A stretch of DNA of 64,000 nucleotides, from contig NZ_SORE01000032.1 of NCBI RefSeq assembly GCF_004366595.1, forward strand, positions 1 through 64,000. Reading direction: 5' to 3'. The position numbers were made by a program, and so were the translations under genes. Numbering within the stretch: the first letter of the stretch is position 1; every line of letters starts with the position of its first letter. The notes under the pieces were generated by a model. It worked only from the letters and a program-made list of their open reading frames with translations. It did no database searches and was not told the DNA's origin. The DNA is from Paraburkholderia rhizosphaerae. Lineage in GTDB: Bacteria > Pseudomonadota > Gammaproteobacteria > Burkholderiales > Burkholderiaceae. Shown here one piece after another: positions 8,224-17,208 of the stretch.

Positions 8224-9336
8224 GTGATTCTCGGAAACGACCCGATCCTGCTGACGCCAGGACCACTGACGACGTCGCCTGCGACCCGCGAAGCGATGCT
8301 GCGCGACTGGGGCTCATGGGACGCCGCCTTCAACCGGATCACGCAAAGCCTGTGCACCGACCTGGTCGGCATCGTGCATGGCGACGACCACTACGTGTGC
8401 GTGCCGTTGCAAGGCAGCGGCACGTTCGCGGTCGAAGCCGCGCTCGGCACGCTGGTGCCGCGCGACGGCTGCGTGCTGGTGCCGAACAACGGCGCATATT
8501 GCGCGCGCATCGTGCGGATCCTGCAGCGGCTACGTATCGACTGCGTCGAGCTGCCGCTGCGTGAAGACGAGCCCGTCACCGCGGGCGCGCTCGAACAGGC
8601 GTTCGTACGCGAGCCACGCATCACGCACGTCGCGCAGGTGCATCTGGAAACCAGTGCGGGATTGCTCAATCCGCTCGATGAAATCGCCGCGCTCTGCAAG
8701 CGGCACGGCAAAAGCCTGATCGTCGATGCGATGAGCTCGTTCGGCGCACTGCCGATCGACCTTCGCGCAGGCGGTATCGACGCGCTGGTGTCCGCCAGCG
8801 GCAAGTGTCTCGAAGGCGTGCCAGGGATGGGCTTTGTGATCGTTAAACGCAGCGTGCTCGACGCGTCCGCGGGCCGCTCGCCGTCGCTCGCGCTCGATCT
8901 GTACGACCAGTACGCGTATATGAAGAAGACGACGCAATGGCGCTTCACGCCGCCGACGCACGTCGTCGCGGCGCTGCGCTGCGCACTCGACCGCTTCGCG
9001 GCGGAAGGCGGACAGCGTGCACGCGGCGCGCGCTACGCACGCAACTGCGCGGCGCTGATCGACGGGATGCAGGCGCTTGGCTTCAGAACATTTTTGCGCG
9101 CCGACGTGCAGGCGCCCGTGATCGTCACGTTTCACGCGCCCAGCGATCCGAAGTGGAATTTCGCGGACTTCTTCGCGGCCGTGCGCGACGCGGGATACGT
9201 GCTGTATCCGGGCAAGCTCACGCAGGTGGAAACATTCCGCGTCGGATGCATCGGCGCGATCGACGCAAACGAGATGCACAACGCGGTCGCGGCAATCGGC
9301 AGGACCCTCGAGCGGCTGAATCTGCGGGTGCAATAA
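8224..9336 (+). CDS. phnW: 2-aminoethylphosphonate--pyruvate transaminase
   Basis: This 370-residue PLP-dependent class V aminotransferase converts AEP plus pyruvate to phosphonoacetaldehyde plus alanine. Typical PhnW features are LLTPGPLTTSPATREAM at the N terminus, D168 (IVDAMSSFG) and the PLP lysine K194 in SASGKCLEGVPG. The start is a GTG at 8224 with AAAGGAG five bases upstream; upstream in-frame codons show no family similarity. It is transcribed away from phnS, and its product feeds PhnY. Confidence 0.95.
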   Translation: MILGNDPILLTPGPLTTSPATREAMLRDWGSWDAAFNRITQSLCTDLVGIVHGDDHYVCVPLQGSGTFAVEAALGTLVPRDGCVLVPNNGAYCARIVRILQRLRIDCVELPLREDEPVTAGALEQAFVREPRITHVAQVHLETSAGLLNPLDEIAALCKRHGKSLIVDAMSSFGALPIDLRAGGIDALVSASGKCLEGVPGMGFVIVKRSVLDASAGRSPSLALDLYDQYAYMKKTTQWRFTPPTHVVAALRCALDRFAAEGGQRARGARYARNCAALIDGMQALGFRTFLRADVQAPVIVTFHAPSDPKWNFADFFAAVRDAGYVLYPGKLTQVETFRVGCIGAIDANEMHNAVAAIGRTLERLNLRVQ

Positions 9337-9359
9337 CCACCGCCGGCGCTCATCGGTAA

Positions 9360-10115
9360 TCAGGCGATCAGAATCTCCGCTCCGCGCGCGGTGATCGCCT
9401 TCGAAAGCGCGCGCTCCGGTGCGGCTTCGGTCACGACGTAACGCACACGCTCGAAACCGCCGATACGAACCGGCGTCATGCGGCCGAATTTCGAATTGTC
9501 CGCAACCACGATCACAATATTGCCCGCCTCGATCATCTTCGCGCGGACTTCGGCTGCCATGCGCGAGTAGTCGGACAGATAAGCATCCGGTGTAATGCCG
9601 CCCGCGCCGACGATCGCGAAGTCAGCGTGATACTGCGCAAGCTGGTGGATCGTATCGAGGCCGAACGCGGCGTCTTCGATATCGGACAACTCGCCGCCCA
9701 GCAGCGTCACGCGATTCTCGTTGCGCCGCCCGAGCACCAGCGCAATGCGCCAGTCGTTCGTGTAGACCGACAGCCGGTGGCGGATCATCAGCGCGCGCGC
9801 CACCGCGTTGGTTGTGCTGCCCGAATCGAGCACGAGCGACGCGCCGTCCGGCACCAGCTCCGCGGTGCGCTCGCCGATCGCGCGCTTCGCGGCGGCATTG
9901 GCGGCCTCGCGCACATCGAGATCGGGTTCGCGCCGTTCGCTCGATAGCGCCCCGCCGTGCGTCGTGACAATCAACCCGCGTTCGGCCAATGTGTTCAGAT
10001 CGCGCCGGATCGTCTCGCGCGATACGTTCAGGTCGCGCACAAGCTCCGCCACAGACAGTGCGCCGTTCTTCGAAACCTGCAGCAGGATGTATTGGTAACG
10101 TTGTTCCGCGAGCAT
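9360..10115 (-). CDS. DeoR-family transcriptional regulator
   Basis: This 251-residue protein has an N-terminal DeoR helix-turn-helix (LSVAELVRDLNVSRETIRRD, about residues 19-38). A C-terminal sugar-phosphate-isomerase-like sensor domain follows, with DSGSTTNAVA and the GGE(L)S loop (LLGGELSD). DeoR proteins usually repress and respond to phosphorylated small molecules. Its convergent position beside phnW suggests, but does not prove, control of the phn genes. The start at 10115 is where DeoR homology begins. A T-rich repeat tract lies immediately upstream. Confidence 0.85.
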   Translation of the reverse strand: MLAEQRYQYILLQVSKNGALSVAELVRDLNVSRETIRRDLNTLAERGLIVTTHGGALSSERREPDLDVREAANAAAKRAIGERTAELVPDGASLVLDSGSTTNAVARALMIRHRLSVYTNDWRIALVLGRRNENRVTLLGGELSDIEDAAFGLDTIHQLAQYHADFAIVGAGGITPDAYLSDYSRMAAEVRAKMIEAGNIVIVVADNSKFGRMTPVRIGGFERVRYVVTEAAPERALSKAITARGAEILIA

Positions 10116-10433
10116 CGATCGATCGTCTTTCCGTTTCTGTCCGCTTTTTTCCGGTTTTCTTCGGTTTGTTCCGTTTTTCCCGCGTCTATACGCGCTGGTA
10201 GCCGCGCCACCAACGGCCCGCGCGAATTCAGGAGCCCGGCGTATTGTATTACGCGCCCTCAAACGGTGCGCCGGACAAACGCTGCGCGCCACGCCGCGAG
10301 CGGTATTCGCACGCTGACGGCAGCGCAACAGGCGCAGTGTAATCGGCCTGCCAGTGTGCGTGGCGCCGCATCCCTGCTAAGCTTGGCGCCCAATGCCGCG
10401 CACCGACCGTGCGCGCTGCCGACCGTTCAGCCG
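10116..10433. promoter_or_regulatory. Intergenic region with phased T-tracts upstream of the deoR gene
   Basis: No gene is seen in these 318 bases. Between 10127 and 10180 the plus strand carries repeated TTTC/TTCCG units with T-runs at 10128, 10134, 10145, 10155, 10165 and 10174, roughly one per helical turn. TTTC-rich repeats of this kind are typical operators of some DeoR-family proteins such as AgaR, so autoregulation is a reasonable guess. Confidence 0.4.
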
Positions 10434-11990
10434 ATGCCCTCTCTGTTTCGCCGCCTGCTTGTGCTGTTTTACGCGCTGCGTTTCGGCGCACGCCTCGTGT
10501 GGCTCGCCGCACCTGCGGACAACAAGGTGCACTGGATCATCACGCTGATCCAGCGCGTGCATGCGTCCGAGCGCGGCCGCTCAGGGCTGCACGGCATGCT
10601 GCCGCTGCTCGGTCCGCTGGCCGGAGGGTTTGCGCAAACGCTGTCGACGCGCCCCGAACTCGCCGCAGGCACGCTGCACGACGCGCTCGATTCGGTCAGC
10701 CATCTGCTCGAACCGTTGCCGCCGGAAGCCGCCGGCCATGCGCTGGCCGCCGCGTTCGGCAGGCCGCTGCCGACGCTGTTCGAATCGATCGACCTCGCTG
10801 CGGTCGAAAGCGGCTTCGCCCACCAGGTGCATCTCGCGCGGCTTGCACGGCCGATCGACGGTCATCGCGATGTCGAGATCAAGCTGCTGCGCGTCAAGCA
10901 GCGCACGCAGATCGCGGACGAAGCAGCGTTGCTGCGTTGGGCCGCACGCTGGCTCGAAAAGCTGTCGCGCGCAGCCCGACAGCTACGCGTGCGCGAACTC
11001 GCGGAGACGTTCACGCAGGAGATCATGCGACGCCTCGATCTGCGGACCGAAGCGGCCAACCAGAGTCAGACCGCGCATCTGTTCGCCGACGATTCGCGCG
11101 TCGCGGTGCCCGCGGTTATCTGGGACCTGTGCGGCGATGCTGTGCTGGTCATCGAGCACATCGATACCGTGCGCGCGACTGACTTCGCGGGTCTTGCCGC
11201 GCATCGCGTCAGCGTGCCGGCACTGGCGGCGCGCATCGTCGAGGTCATCACACATGAAGCGTTCGAGCATGGCTTCTTCCATGCCGCACTCGACGCGCGC
11301 CGCATCCGGGTCAGCATCGATGACCAAACGCATGGCAAGCTCGTCCTCGGCGACTTCGCGGTGATGTCGAACCTGTCCACGCAGGAACGCTCGTTCTTCG
11401 TGCATGGCGCGACCGCGCTGTTCGGTCAGGAATATGGGCGGCTTGCCGACCTGCATCGCAATGCTGGGCATGTTCCGCAACACGCACGCACCGAAAAGAT
11501 CGAAGCGGAGTTGCGCACGCGCGCCGAAGCGCACTTCGTGGGCGCGTCCGACGAACGGAAGGCCGGTCCGCTATTCCACCATCTGCTGCACGCGGTGGCG
11601 CCATTCGACGGCTGCGTGCCACCGCGCCTCGTCGCCGCGCAACGTGCGTTCGAACAGGCCGAGGCGCTGGCGAATGCGCTCCATCCCGGCGTCGACAGCT
11701 GGGGCATCGCACGCCGTATGCTCGCGGACCTCGCACGGCGCGAGTTCGATCATCGCGGCTGGGCGAAGCACCTCGCGCAGGAACTGCCCCATCTCGCACA
11801 CCTGATGCCGCGCGTGCCGCAACTTGCGATTCGCTATCTGCAGCATCGGCACAGCGTCGCCACGGCGCGACAGCATGCGCAACTGGTCGGCGAGGTCACG
11901 CGTGAATACCGCCGCACGCGCACGTTGCTGTGGGCCTGCACGATCTGCGGCGCGCTGCTCGGTGCGCTTGCGATTCTGCTGATGGTCTGA
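10434..11990 (+). CDS. Degenerate UbiB/ABC1 (AarF) atypical kinase-like membrane protein
   Basis: This 518-residue protein follows the UbiB plan, with a kinase-like core (about 50-400) and a single C-terminal membrane segment (RTLLWACTICGALLGALAILLMV). K150 (VEIKLL) and E206 (EAAN) are kept. However, the family KxGQ becomes GFAQ near residue 65, HADPHPGN becomes HAALDARR at 283, and the DFG aspartate motif reads GDFAV at 306. The HxD aspartate and metal-binding asparagine are therefore missing, and catalysis is unlikely. The start at 10434 is the first methionine that gives UbiB similarity, though no clear ribosome site is seen. Its role is unknown. Confidence 0.75.
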   Translation: MPSLFRRLLVLFYALRFGARLVWLAAPADNKVHWIITLIQRVHASERGRSGLHGMLPLLGPLAGGFAQTLSTRPELAAGTLHDALDSVSHLLEPLPPEAAGHALAAAFGRPLPTLFESIDLAAVESGFAHQVHLARLARPIDGHRDVEIKLLRVKQRTQIADEAALLRWAARWLEKLSRAARQLRVRELAETFTQEIMRRLDLRTEAANQSQTAHLFADDSRVAVPAVIWDLCGDAVLVIEHIDTVRATDFAGLAAHRVSVPALAARIVEVITHEAFEHGFFHAALDARRIRVSIDDQTHGKLVLGDFAVMSNLSTQERSFFVHGATALFGQEYGRLADLHRNAGHVPQHARTEKIEAELRTRAEAHFVGASDERKAGPLFHHLLHAVAPFDGCVPPRLVAAQRAFEQAEALANALHPGVDSWGIARRMLADLARREFDHRGWAKHLAQELPHLAHLMPRVPQLAIRYLQHRHSVATARQHAQLVGEVTREYRRTRTLLWACTICGALLGALAILLMV

Positions 11991-12107
11991 GCACCGCGCG
12001 CGCGGCCACCGCCGGCGCGACAGACGTGACAGACGCGATAGTGCAGCTTCGAACAAGACAACCGACATGCCGCTCGCGATACTGCGCGCAGTCCAATTTC
12101 CGCTGCC

Positions 12108-12989
12108 GTGCGCATCATGCTCGCTTCAATCGGTGCCGTCGTTTTCGTCGTCTTGTGGTCGACCGGGTTCGTCGTCGCGCGCGCGATCGCGCCGTACGCC
12201 GATCCCAACCTCTATCTGCTCGCGCGCTTTTCAGGCACCGCGCTGCTGTTCGCCTGCGTCGCGCTGATCGGTCGCGCGGTCTGGCCGACCGGCCGCGCAC
12301 TCGGCAAGCACCTGCTGGCCGGCGCGCTGCTGCAGGGCGTCTATCTCGGCGCCGGTTACTGGGCCGTCGCGCAAGGGCTGTCCGCCGGCGTGATGGCGCT
12401 GCTCGGCGCGCTGCAGCCGCTGCTGACCGCAGCCGTCGCGGCGCCGCTGTTCGGCGAGCGGCTGTCGACGCGCGGCTGGGCCGGCATGGCGCTGGGGCTG
12501 GCCGGCGTCGCACTGGTGCTCGAACCGAAACTCGCGGCGGCCAGCCTGCCGGCCGCGCACGGACACGCACCGGCGTGGCTCGTCGTCACGGTCGCGATCG
12601 TCGCGGTCGTGTCGATTACCGCGGGCACGCTGTTCCAGAAGACGTCGCTCGCGAGCGCCGACCTGCGAAGCTCGAGCGCCGTGCAAAACTTCGGCGCGGC
12701 GCTGGTCGCCGGGCTGCTTGCGCTGATGCTGGGCGAACATCGCTGGATACCGTCGCCTACGCTATGGGTGTCGCTCGCGTGGGGCATCGTGATGCTGTCC
12801 GGCGTCGGCCTCACGCTGCTCGTATGGCTGGTCAGACGCGGCGATGCGTCGCGCGCGACCGCACTGCTGTTCCTCGTGCCGCCGCTCGCCGCGCTCGAAG
12901 GTTATCTGGGCTTTGGCGAAACGCTATTGCCGACTCAGATCGCCGGCTTCGTCGTCGCGCTGATCGGCGTGCTGCTGGCGAGATCGTGA
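12108..12989 (+). CDS. EamA/DMT-family transporter
   Basis: This 293-residue protein has about ten hydrophobic segments arranged as two EamA repeats. The first opens with VVFVVLWSTGFVVARAIAPYADP and the second starts near residue 155 (VTVAIVAVVSITAGTLFQK). DMT proteins of this type export metabolites or amino acids; the substrate cannot be read from sequence. Translation could begin at 12108 or at the methionine three codons later. It stands alone between the UbiB-like gene and a convergent L,D-transpeptidase. Confidence 0.85.
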   Translation: MRIMLASIGAVVFVVLWSTGFVVARAIAPYADPNLYLLARFSGTALLFACVALIGRAVWPTGRALGKHLLAGALLQGVYLGAGYWAVAQGLSAGVMALLGALQPLLTAAVAAPLFGERLSTRGWAGMALGLAGVALVLEPKLAAASLPAAHGHAPAWLVVTVAIVAVVSITAGTLFQKTSLASADLRSSSAVQNFGAALVAGLLALMLGEHRWIPSPTLWVSLAWGIVMLSGVGLTLLVWLVRRGDASRATALLFLVPPLAALEGYLGFGETLLPTQIAGFVVALIGVLLARS

Positions 12990-13072
12990 CCGACTCATAG
13001 TCGGCGATAAGTGACGACACCGTATCGCGTCAACACGCCGCGTGACACCGGCTGCGGTGATACGGGCTACGT

Positions 13073-14014
13073 TCAGTCTGCCGTGTCCGCGCCGGCCGGC
13101 ACCTTCGCGCGCACCGCACTGCTCGGCGACGGCGACCACGCCGGCCGCGCGTTGCGCTCCGAATCGACGACGACGATATAGCGCCCCGACCATGGCGTTA
13201 CCTGCCGGTCCGAATGCAGCACCCATAGCGCCCGGCCCGAGTCGACGAGGTTTTCGTATTCGGCATCGAGAATGCCGAAGTGATCGAGAAACACGTTGAG
13301 CGTCGCGGGAATCCGCACACAGCCCTTCGAATGTCGAATGCCAAGCAGCGGCTCAAGCCGGTCCGGGTCGGTCGCATGCATCTGGAAGCGCATTTCCGAT
13401 AGGCCACCCTTGCCCCAGCCGCGCTCAGCCTGCGCCCAGCCGAGATCGAAGATCCGCATATCGTGCCGGCCGTAGCCACGAATGCCGTTCTGGTTCATCG
13501 TGCCTTCCGCGCGGAAGTCCATATTGTCCGGCGTGTGCTCGAACACGCCCAGGGGCGTGATGAAATGATCGAACTGCCCGGGCCGGCCAGTTGCAACCGG
13601 CGATGCACCGATCAGTTGCCAGCTGTCGGCCGGTACCGCGCGGAAATAGATAAACAGCGCCTGCACGTTCTGATTGCGGTCGACGAGCGCGACATACTCG
13701 CCCGACAGGTCGCCGAGTTCATTGCTGTCGAGCATCGCCTGCAGTCGCACGCCATACGCGCGCTGTTCGGCGAGCGGCACCTTGAGGCGGCGCGTGACCG
13801 CGTGCGCAAACACGTCGCGCATCAACAGCGCCTGACGCGGATCGGCGCCGCCGACCGCGTCACGCGCGGTCACCTGGGACACCAGCGCGGACCATGCCGA
13901 CGACGTATGCGAAGTACCAGCCGCGAATGCACGCGTGCCGCAAGCGCACCAGCCGATTAAAGCGGCGATACCTATCACGAGACAAACGCGCCCAATATGA
14001 CCGAAACAGCGCAT
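13073..14014 (-). CDS. YkuD-type L,D-transpeptidase family protein
   Basis: The catalytic signature HATDPDRLEPLLGIRHSKGC contains the YkuD histidine and the nucleophilic cysteine, followed by VRIP. Such enzymes make or remodel meso-DAP crosslinks or attach proteins to peptidoglycan in the periplasm. A hydrophobic signal sequence (RVCLVIGIAALIGWCACGTRAFA) sits at the N terminus when translation starts at 14014. A start at 14098 would add 28 polar residues and is less likely. The protein is 313 residues from the chosen start. It is transcribed away from nadE across a microsatellite-bearing spacer. Confidence 0.8.
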   Translation of the reverse strand: MRCFGHIGRVCLVIGIAALIGWCACGTRAFAAGTSHTSSAWSALVSQVTARDAVGGADPRQALLMRDVFAHAVTRRLKVPLAEQRAYGVRLQAMLDSNELGDLSGEYVALVDRNQNVQALFIYFRAVPADSWQLIGASPVATGRPGQFDHFITPLGVFEHTPDNMDFRAEGTMNQNGIRGYGRHDMRIFDLGWAQAERGWGKGGLSEMRFQMHATDPDRLEPLLGIRHSKGCVRIPATLNVFLDHFGILDAEYENLVDSGRALWVLHSDRQVTPWSGRYIVVVDSERNARPAWSPSPSSAVRAKVPAGADTAD

Positions 14015-14191
14015 GGCTTTAGTTGAATCGCATTCGTTATTGCCGCCCCCGGAATCCGGCGGATATTTCGCCGTCCGGTCAAGCTTATTGTTGTTCATCG
14101 CTATGTGTGCAAACCCGCATACCGTTGACCGCGCCGGCTCTTCCCGCGCGCGGAAAAGGCCCGCGCAAGGTTAAGCCCACGCAGGTCCTTC

Positions 14192-14230
14192 GACGAAGAC
14201 GAAGACGAAGACGAAGACGAAGACGAAGAC
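14192..14230. repeat. Hexanucleotide microsatellite (GACGAA)6.5
   Basis: Six perfect GACGAA units plus a half unit run from 14192 to 14230 and are followed by GACGTC. The tract lies in the 446-base spacer between the divergent L,D-transpeptidase and nadE genes. Slipped-strand mispairing could change promoter spacing there. It carries no reading frame with family similarity. Confidence 0.9.
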
Positions 14231-14460
14231 GACGTCGATCGTCGGGAATCAGAACACGAATATCCAGCATCAAATGGGCAAAACATCAGCCCAATTCGAC
14301 CGATATCGCGACGGAGCGTCGCGCTAATGTACCGGCAATGCGTCAGGAAAATTAAGGCTTAAGCTGAACATAATCGACGACAGGCTGTCGACATTAAACC
14401 AGACTCTCTGCGAACACGCATCCCGCCACCTTGCAGCGTCCCATCTCGAGGAGCTCGCCG

Positions 14461-15333
14461 ATGACCACCCACCCGCAAGACGAAAACCGCGTCGCGCGAC
14501 AGCAGCGCATTGCGGCCGAATTGCATGTCGCCGCGTCGTTCGACGCCGCGCGGGAAATCGAACAACGCGTCGAATTTCTCGCGCACTATCTGCGCGCGAA
14601 CGGACTCGCGACCTATGTGCTCGGCATCAGCGGTGGCGTTGATTCGACCACCGCGGGCCGTCTCGCACAGTTGGCGGTCGAGCGTCTGCGCGCCGCGCAT
14701 CACGATGCGCGCTTCGTCGCGATGCGCCTGCCATACGGCGCGCAGCAGGACGAAGCAGACGCGCAGCAGTCACTTTCGTTCATTCGCGCGGACGAACTGC
14801 TGACGGTCGACGTGAAGCCTGCCGCGGACGCAATGCTCGCATCGCTCGACGCAAGCGGTTTGCGCTTCACGAATCACGAGCAACAGGACTTCGTGCACGG
14901 CAATATCAAGGCGCGCAGCCGCATGATCGCGCAATATGCGGTGGCAAGCGCGCGACGCGGCGTGGTGATCGGCACCGATCACGCGGCCGAGTCAGTGATG
15001 GGCTTTTTCACGAAGTTTGGCGACGGCGGGGCGGATGTGCTGCCGCTCGCGGGCCTGAACAAACGACGGGTGCGCGCGCTCGCGCAAGCACTCGGCGCAC
15101 CGGATGCACTTGCCCACAAAGTGCCGACCGCCGACCTCGAGATGTTGCGCCCGCAACGTCCGGACGAGGACGCATACGGAATCCGCTACGACGATATCGA
15201 CGACTTTCTCGAAGGCAAACCGGTCAGCGACGCGGTCTATCAAACGGTGATGCGCTTTTACGGGGCGAGCGCGCATAAACGCGCGCTGCCTTACACGCCG
15301 TTCGATTGGCAAGCGCCGGTACGTCGATCGTGA
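14461..15333 (+). CDS. nadE: NH3-dependent NAD+ synthetase
   Basis: This 290-residue enzyme adenylates nicotinic acid adenine dinucleotide and amidates it with ammonia, the last step of NAD+ synthesis. The PP-loop LGISGGVDST is near residue 57. Other conserved parts are RLPYGAQQDE, GNIKARSRM, GTDHAAES, FGDGGADVLPL and KVPTADLE. There is no glutaminase domain, so it is the ammonia-only form. The start at 14461 has GAGGAG seven bases upstream and matches the family N terminus. Confidence 0.95.
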   Translation: MTTHPQDENRVARQQRIAAELHVAASFDAAREIEQRVEFLAHYLRANGLATYVLGISGGVDSTTAGRLAQLAVERLRAAHHDARFVAMRLPYGAQQDEADAQQSLSFIRADELLTVDVKPAADAMLASLDASGLRFTNHEQQDFVHGNIKARSRMIAQYAVASARRGVVIGTDHAAESVMGFFTKFGDGGADVLPLAGLNKRRVRALAQALGAPDALAHKVPTADLEMLRPQRPDEDAYGIRYDDIDDFLEGKPVSDAVYQTVMRFYGASAHKRALPYTPFDWQAPVRRS

Positions 15334-15424
15334 GTGTCGCGACTGCGGGCATTCACACAGGGGAGCGAAGGCTGGCGCAACCGCTGCGACGCGCCGAGAC
15401 CGACAGCGCCGGTGCGCCGGCCGC

Positions 15425-15700
15425 TTACAGACGTTGCGGCGGCGGCGCAGGTTTTTCGTCGAAAGGCATCACGCTCGCCTGTAACGCAACGCCGCCCAAC
15501 AACTTGCCATGCACCTGCTGCGCGATGACGTCGCCGACATAAGGCACGTCCGCATTTAGCTCGACATGCGCATACGCGTTCGACGTGCCCTGCTCGTGCA
15601 CGATGACATTCTTCGCGTAATGGCCGAGTTCGTGCTGCAAAAACTCGCGGACTTCCTGTTCGGAACAGGTCTGCGGGATATTCCAGACGATCAGGTTCAT
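15425..15700 (-). CDS. Small RRM-like RNA-binding protein
   Basis: This 91-residue protein resembles an RNA recognition motif fold. An RNP2-like strand NLIVWNIP opens it, a helix TCSEQEVREFLQHEL follows, and an RNP1-like strand NAYAHVEL lies in mid-sequence. The start at 15700 gives MNLIVWNIP directly; five more upstream codons are open but unneeded. It ends in a proline-rich tail. The RNA target is unknown, and the aromatic residues of a canonical RNP1 are only partly present. Confidence 0.65.
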   Translation of the reverse strand: MNLIVWNIPQTCSEQEVREFLQHELGHYAKNVIVHEQGTSNAYAHVELNADVPYVGDVIAQQVHGKLLGGVALQASVMPFDEKPAPPPQRL

Positions 15701-15871
15701 AGGTACCCCGCGCAACGAAACCTATGCAGCGAGCGCGTCGCTGCCACGTGCAGGTCAGACGTCGTCATATCGCACACTCCGTTGAAGTGCCGCACACTCC
15801 CGCGGCATTGTCCCGTATGCGCAAGAACCGGCCCCGCTCGCGTCACAGGCCCGTGCGGCGCGCCGCGGAGG

Positions 15872-16258
15872 TCAGTCGTTCGCGGCGTTTGCCGGTTTTG
15901 CCGCACTCGCCTCGACGTGATCCGCGCTGACCCACCACGCCATCTTGTCACGCGGGCCGCGTACCAGCACCGCGGACGGATCGGCCACGCCGTCGTCCGC
16001 GATCTCGCAAACGTCGAGGCCATCCGGCAGATGCCTGACGGTGCCCGCTTCCTGGAACAACGCAAGCCGCTTCGCGGACAGCGGGTACAACTGGCTGTAC
16101 ACATCGTAGCTGATCGCCGCCGGCGCGTCGCCGCGAATCTGCAGCGCGTCGCCCGTGCGGCATTTCAGCGGCGCGCCCGCCGATGCGGATGCGCTGTTCA
16201 TCATCAGGAAGCCGGACACCGCAGCAGCGGCCATCAAACTGAGCTTCAGCTTCGTCAT
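15872..16258 (-). CDS. Uncharacterised exported protein
   Basis: This 128-residue protein has a clear signal peptide (LKLSLMAAAAVSGFLMM, cleavage after SASA near residue 27). The mature part is about 100 residues with two cysteines (LKCRTGD and DVCEIAD), which could form a disulfide, and a tryptophan pair in KMAWWVSADHV. The second half has an SH3-like feel, but I do not recognise a family. The gene follows the HNH-like gene by 28 bases and is probably cotranscribed with it. Confidence 0.65.
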   Translation of the reverse strand: MTKLKLSLMAAAAVSGFLMMNSASASAGAPLKCRTGDALQIRGDAPAAISYDVYSQLYPLSAKRLALFQEAGTVRHLPDGLDVCEIADDGVADPSAVLVRGPRDKMAWWVSADHVEASAAKPANAAND

Positions 16259-16286
16259 GGGTATTCTCCAGATCCGGATTTGCGCG

Positions 16287-16910
16287 TCACGAACCGTCGT
16301 CGTCGGAATCGGTCGCCCTGCCGGGTTGATCGTCTTCGCACGACGCGCGGCGCAAGTGCGCGTATTGCGCGGGCCAGTCGCCCGCGATCGCCGCCTGCGC
16401 CGCGCTCAGGCTCATTTTTCCGGCGCAGACACAGCGCTTCAACTTCGCGGTCAGCAATTCCTTGCGGCGTTCGCCGCGATGCCCGCCCCACGGCAACAAA
16501 TCGAAGTTTTCGAGCGCATCCGGCGAGCCGCCGAGCACGATCGGCACACGCCGGTCGAGCGCGTAGTCGGTGCTGTCATCGGCATCGATGCCGCGCTCGG
16601 CGAGTAACTGATTCTTGTGCGCCAGCATCTCGTCGAGCGGCGGTGACACGGTATCCGCGTAGCCCGGCTTGCAGATCGTGTCCGCCACCGACTGCTGCGT
16701 GACGCGCTCGTCAAGCATCGATTTGTGTTGCGCGAGGGCCGCGTTCCAATATGACGTGGTCCAGATGCATAACGCCGCTATCGCCGCGTTGCGCGCGGTT
16801 CGCGTCGGCCACGCGCGCCAGGACGCGCTCGCGGTGCGGCGATGAGGGGTTGACTCGATATGACTGATACGGTGCGCGTTTTCGCGCCTGTCTGACTTGC
16901 CTTCGTTCAT
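16287..16910 (-). CDS. Membrane-anchored or exported HNH-like protein with altered active site
   Basis: This 207-residue protein has a polar arginine-rich N terminus, a hydrophobic segment (AAIAALCIWTTSYWNAALA, about 42-60) and a globular domain. The domain core YALDRRVPIVLGG, GERRKELLTAKLKRCVCAGK and AAIAGDW matches exported HNH-like proteins. In those the first motif normally reads YELDHxxPLELGG, so the histidine is replaced by arginine here and nuclease activity is doubtful. It ends in an acidic DSDDDGS tail. The start is uncertain because the N terminus is atypical. Confidence 0.55.
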   Translation of the reverse strand: MNEGKSDRRENAHRISHIESTPHRRTASASWRAWPTRTARNAAIAALCIWTTSYWNAALAQHKSMLDERVTQQSVADTICKPGYADTVSPPLDEMLAHKNQLLAERGIDADDSTDYALDRRVPIVLGGSPDALENFDLLPWGGHRGERRKELLTAKLKRCVCAGKMSLSAAQAAIAGDWPAQYAHLRRASCEDDQPGRATDSDDDGS

Positions 16911-17208
16911 GGGTTAGCGCGCCATCGAACGGCACGGAAGGGTCAATTCGCAGACCAATTAAAACATACTCGGCGTCGGCACTGCGAATTCTCCCGCATC
17001 GATGGTCTGAAAAACACGCATTCGAACCGCAAAAAGATTGCGTTCGCAACCTTTCAATCGGGCGCGAAAACCGCTGCGTGCGTTCACGCGCGGCAATGCC
17101 GCAAGCCGCAGAGGTCCGCTTGACTCAACGCGACGCGGCACCTTGACGCACAGCGCAATCAACGATGCCGTGAGCACAAACCGTCCGCTGATCACGGCAT
17201 CGCAATGC

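Noticed and set aside
9957..10433. N-terminal extension of the UbiB-like gene
   Set aside because: The frame is open back to 9957 but overlaps the deoR gene antisense and shows no UbiB similarity before 10434.
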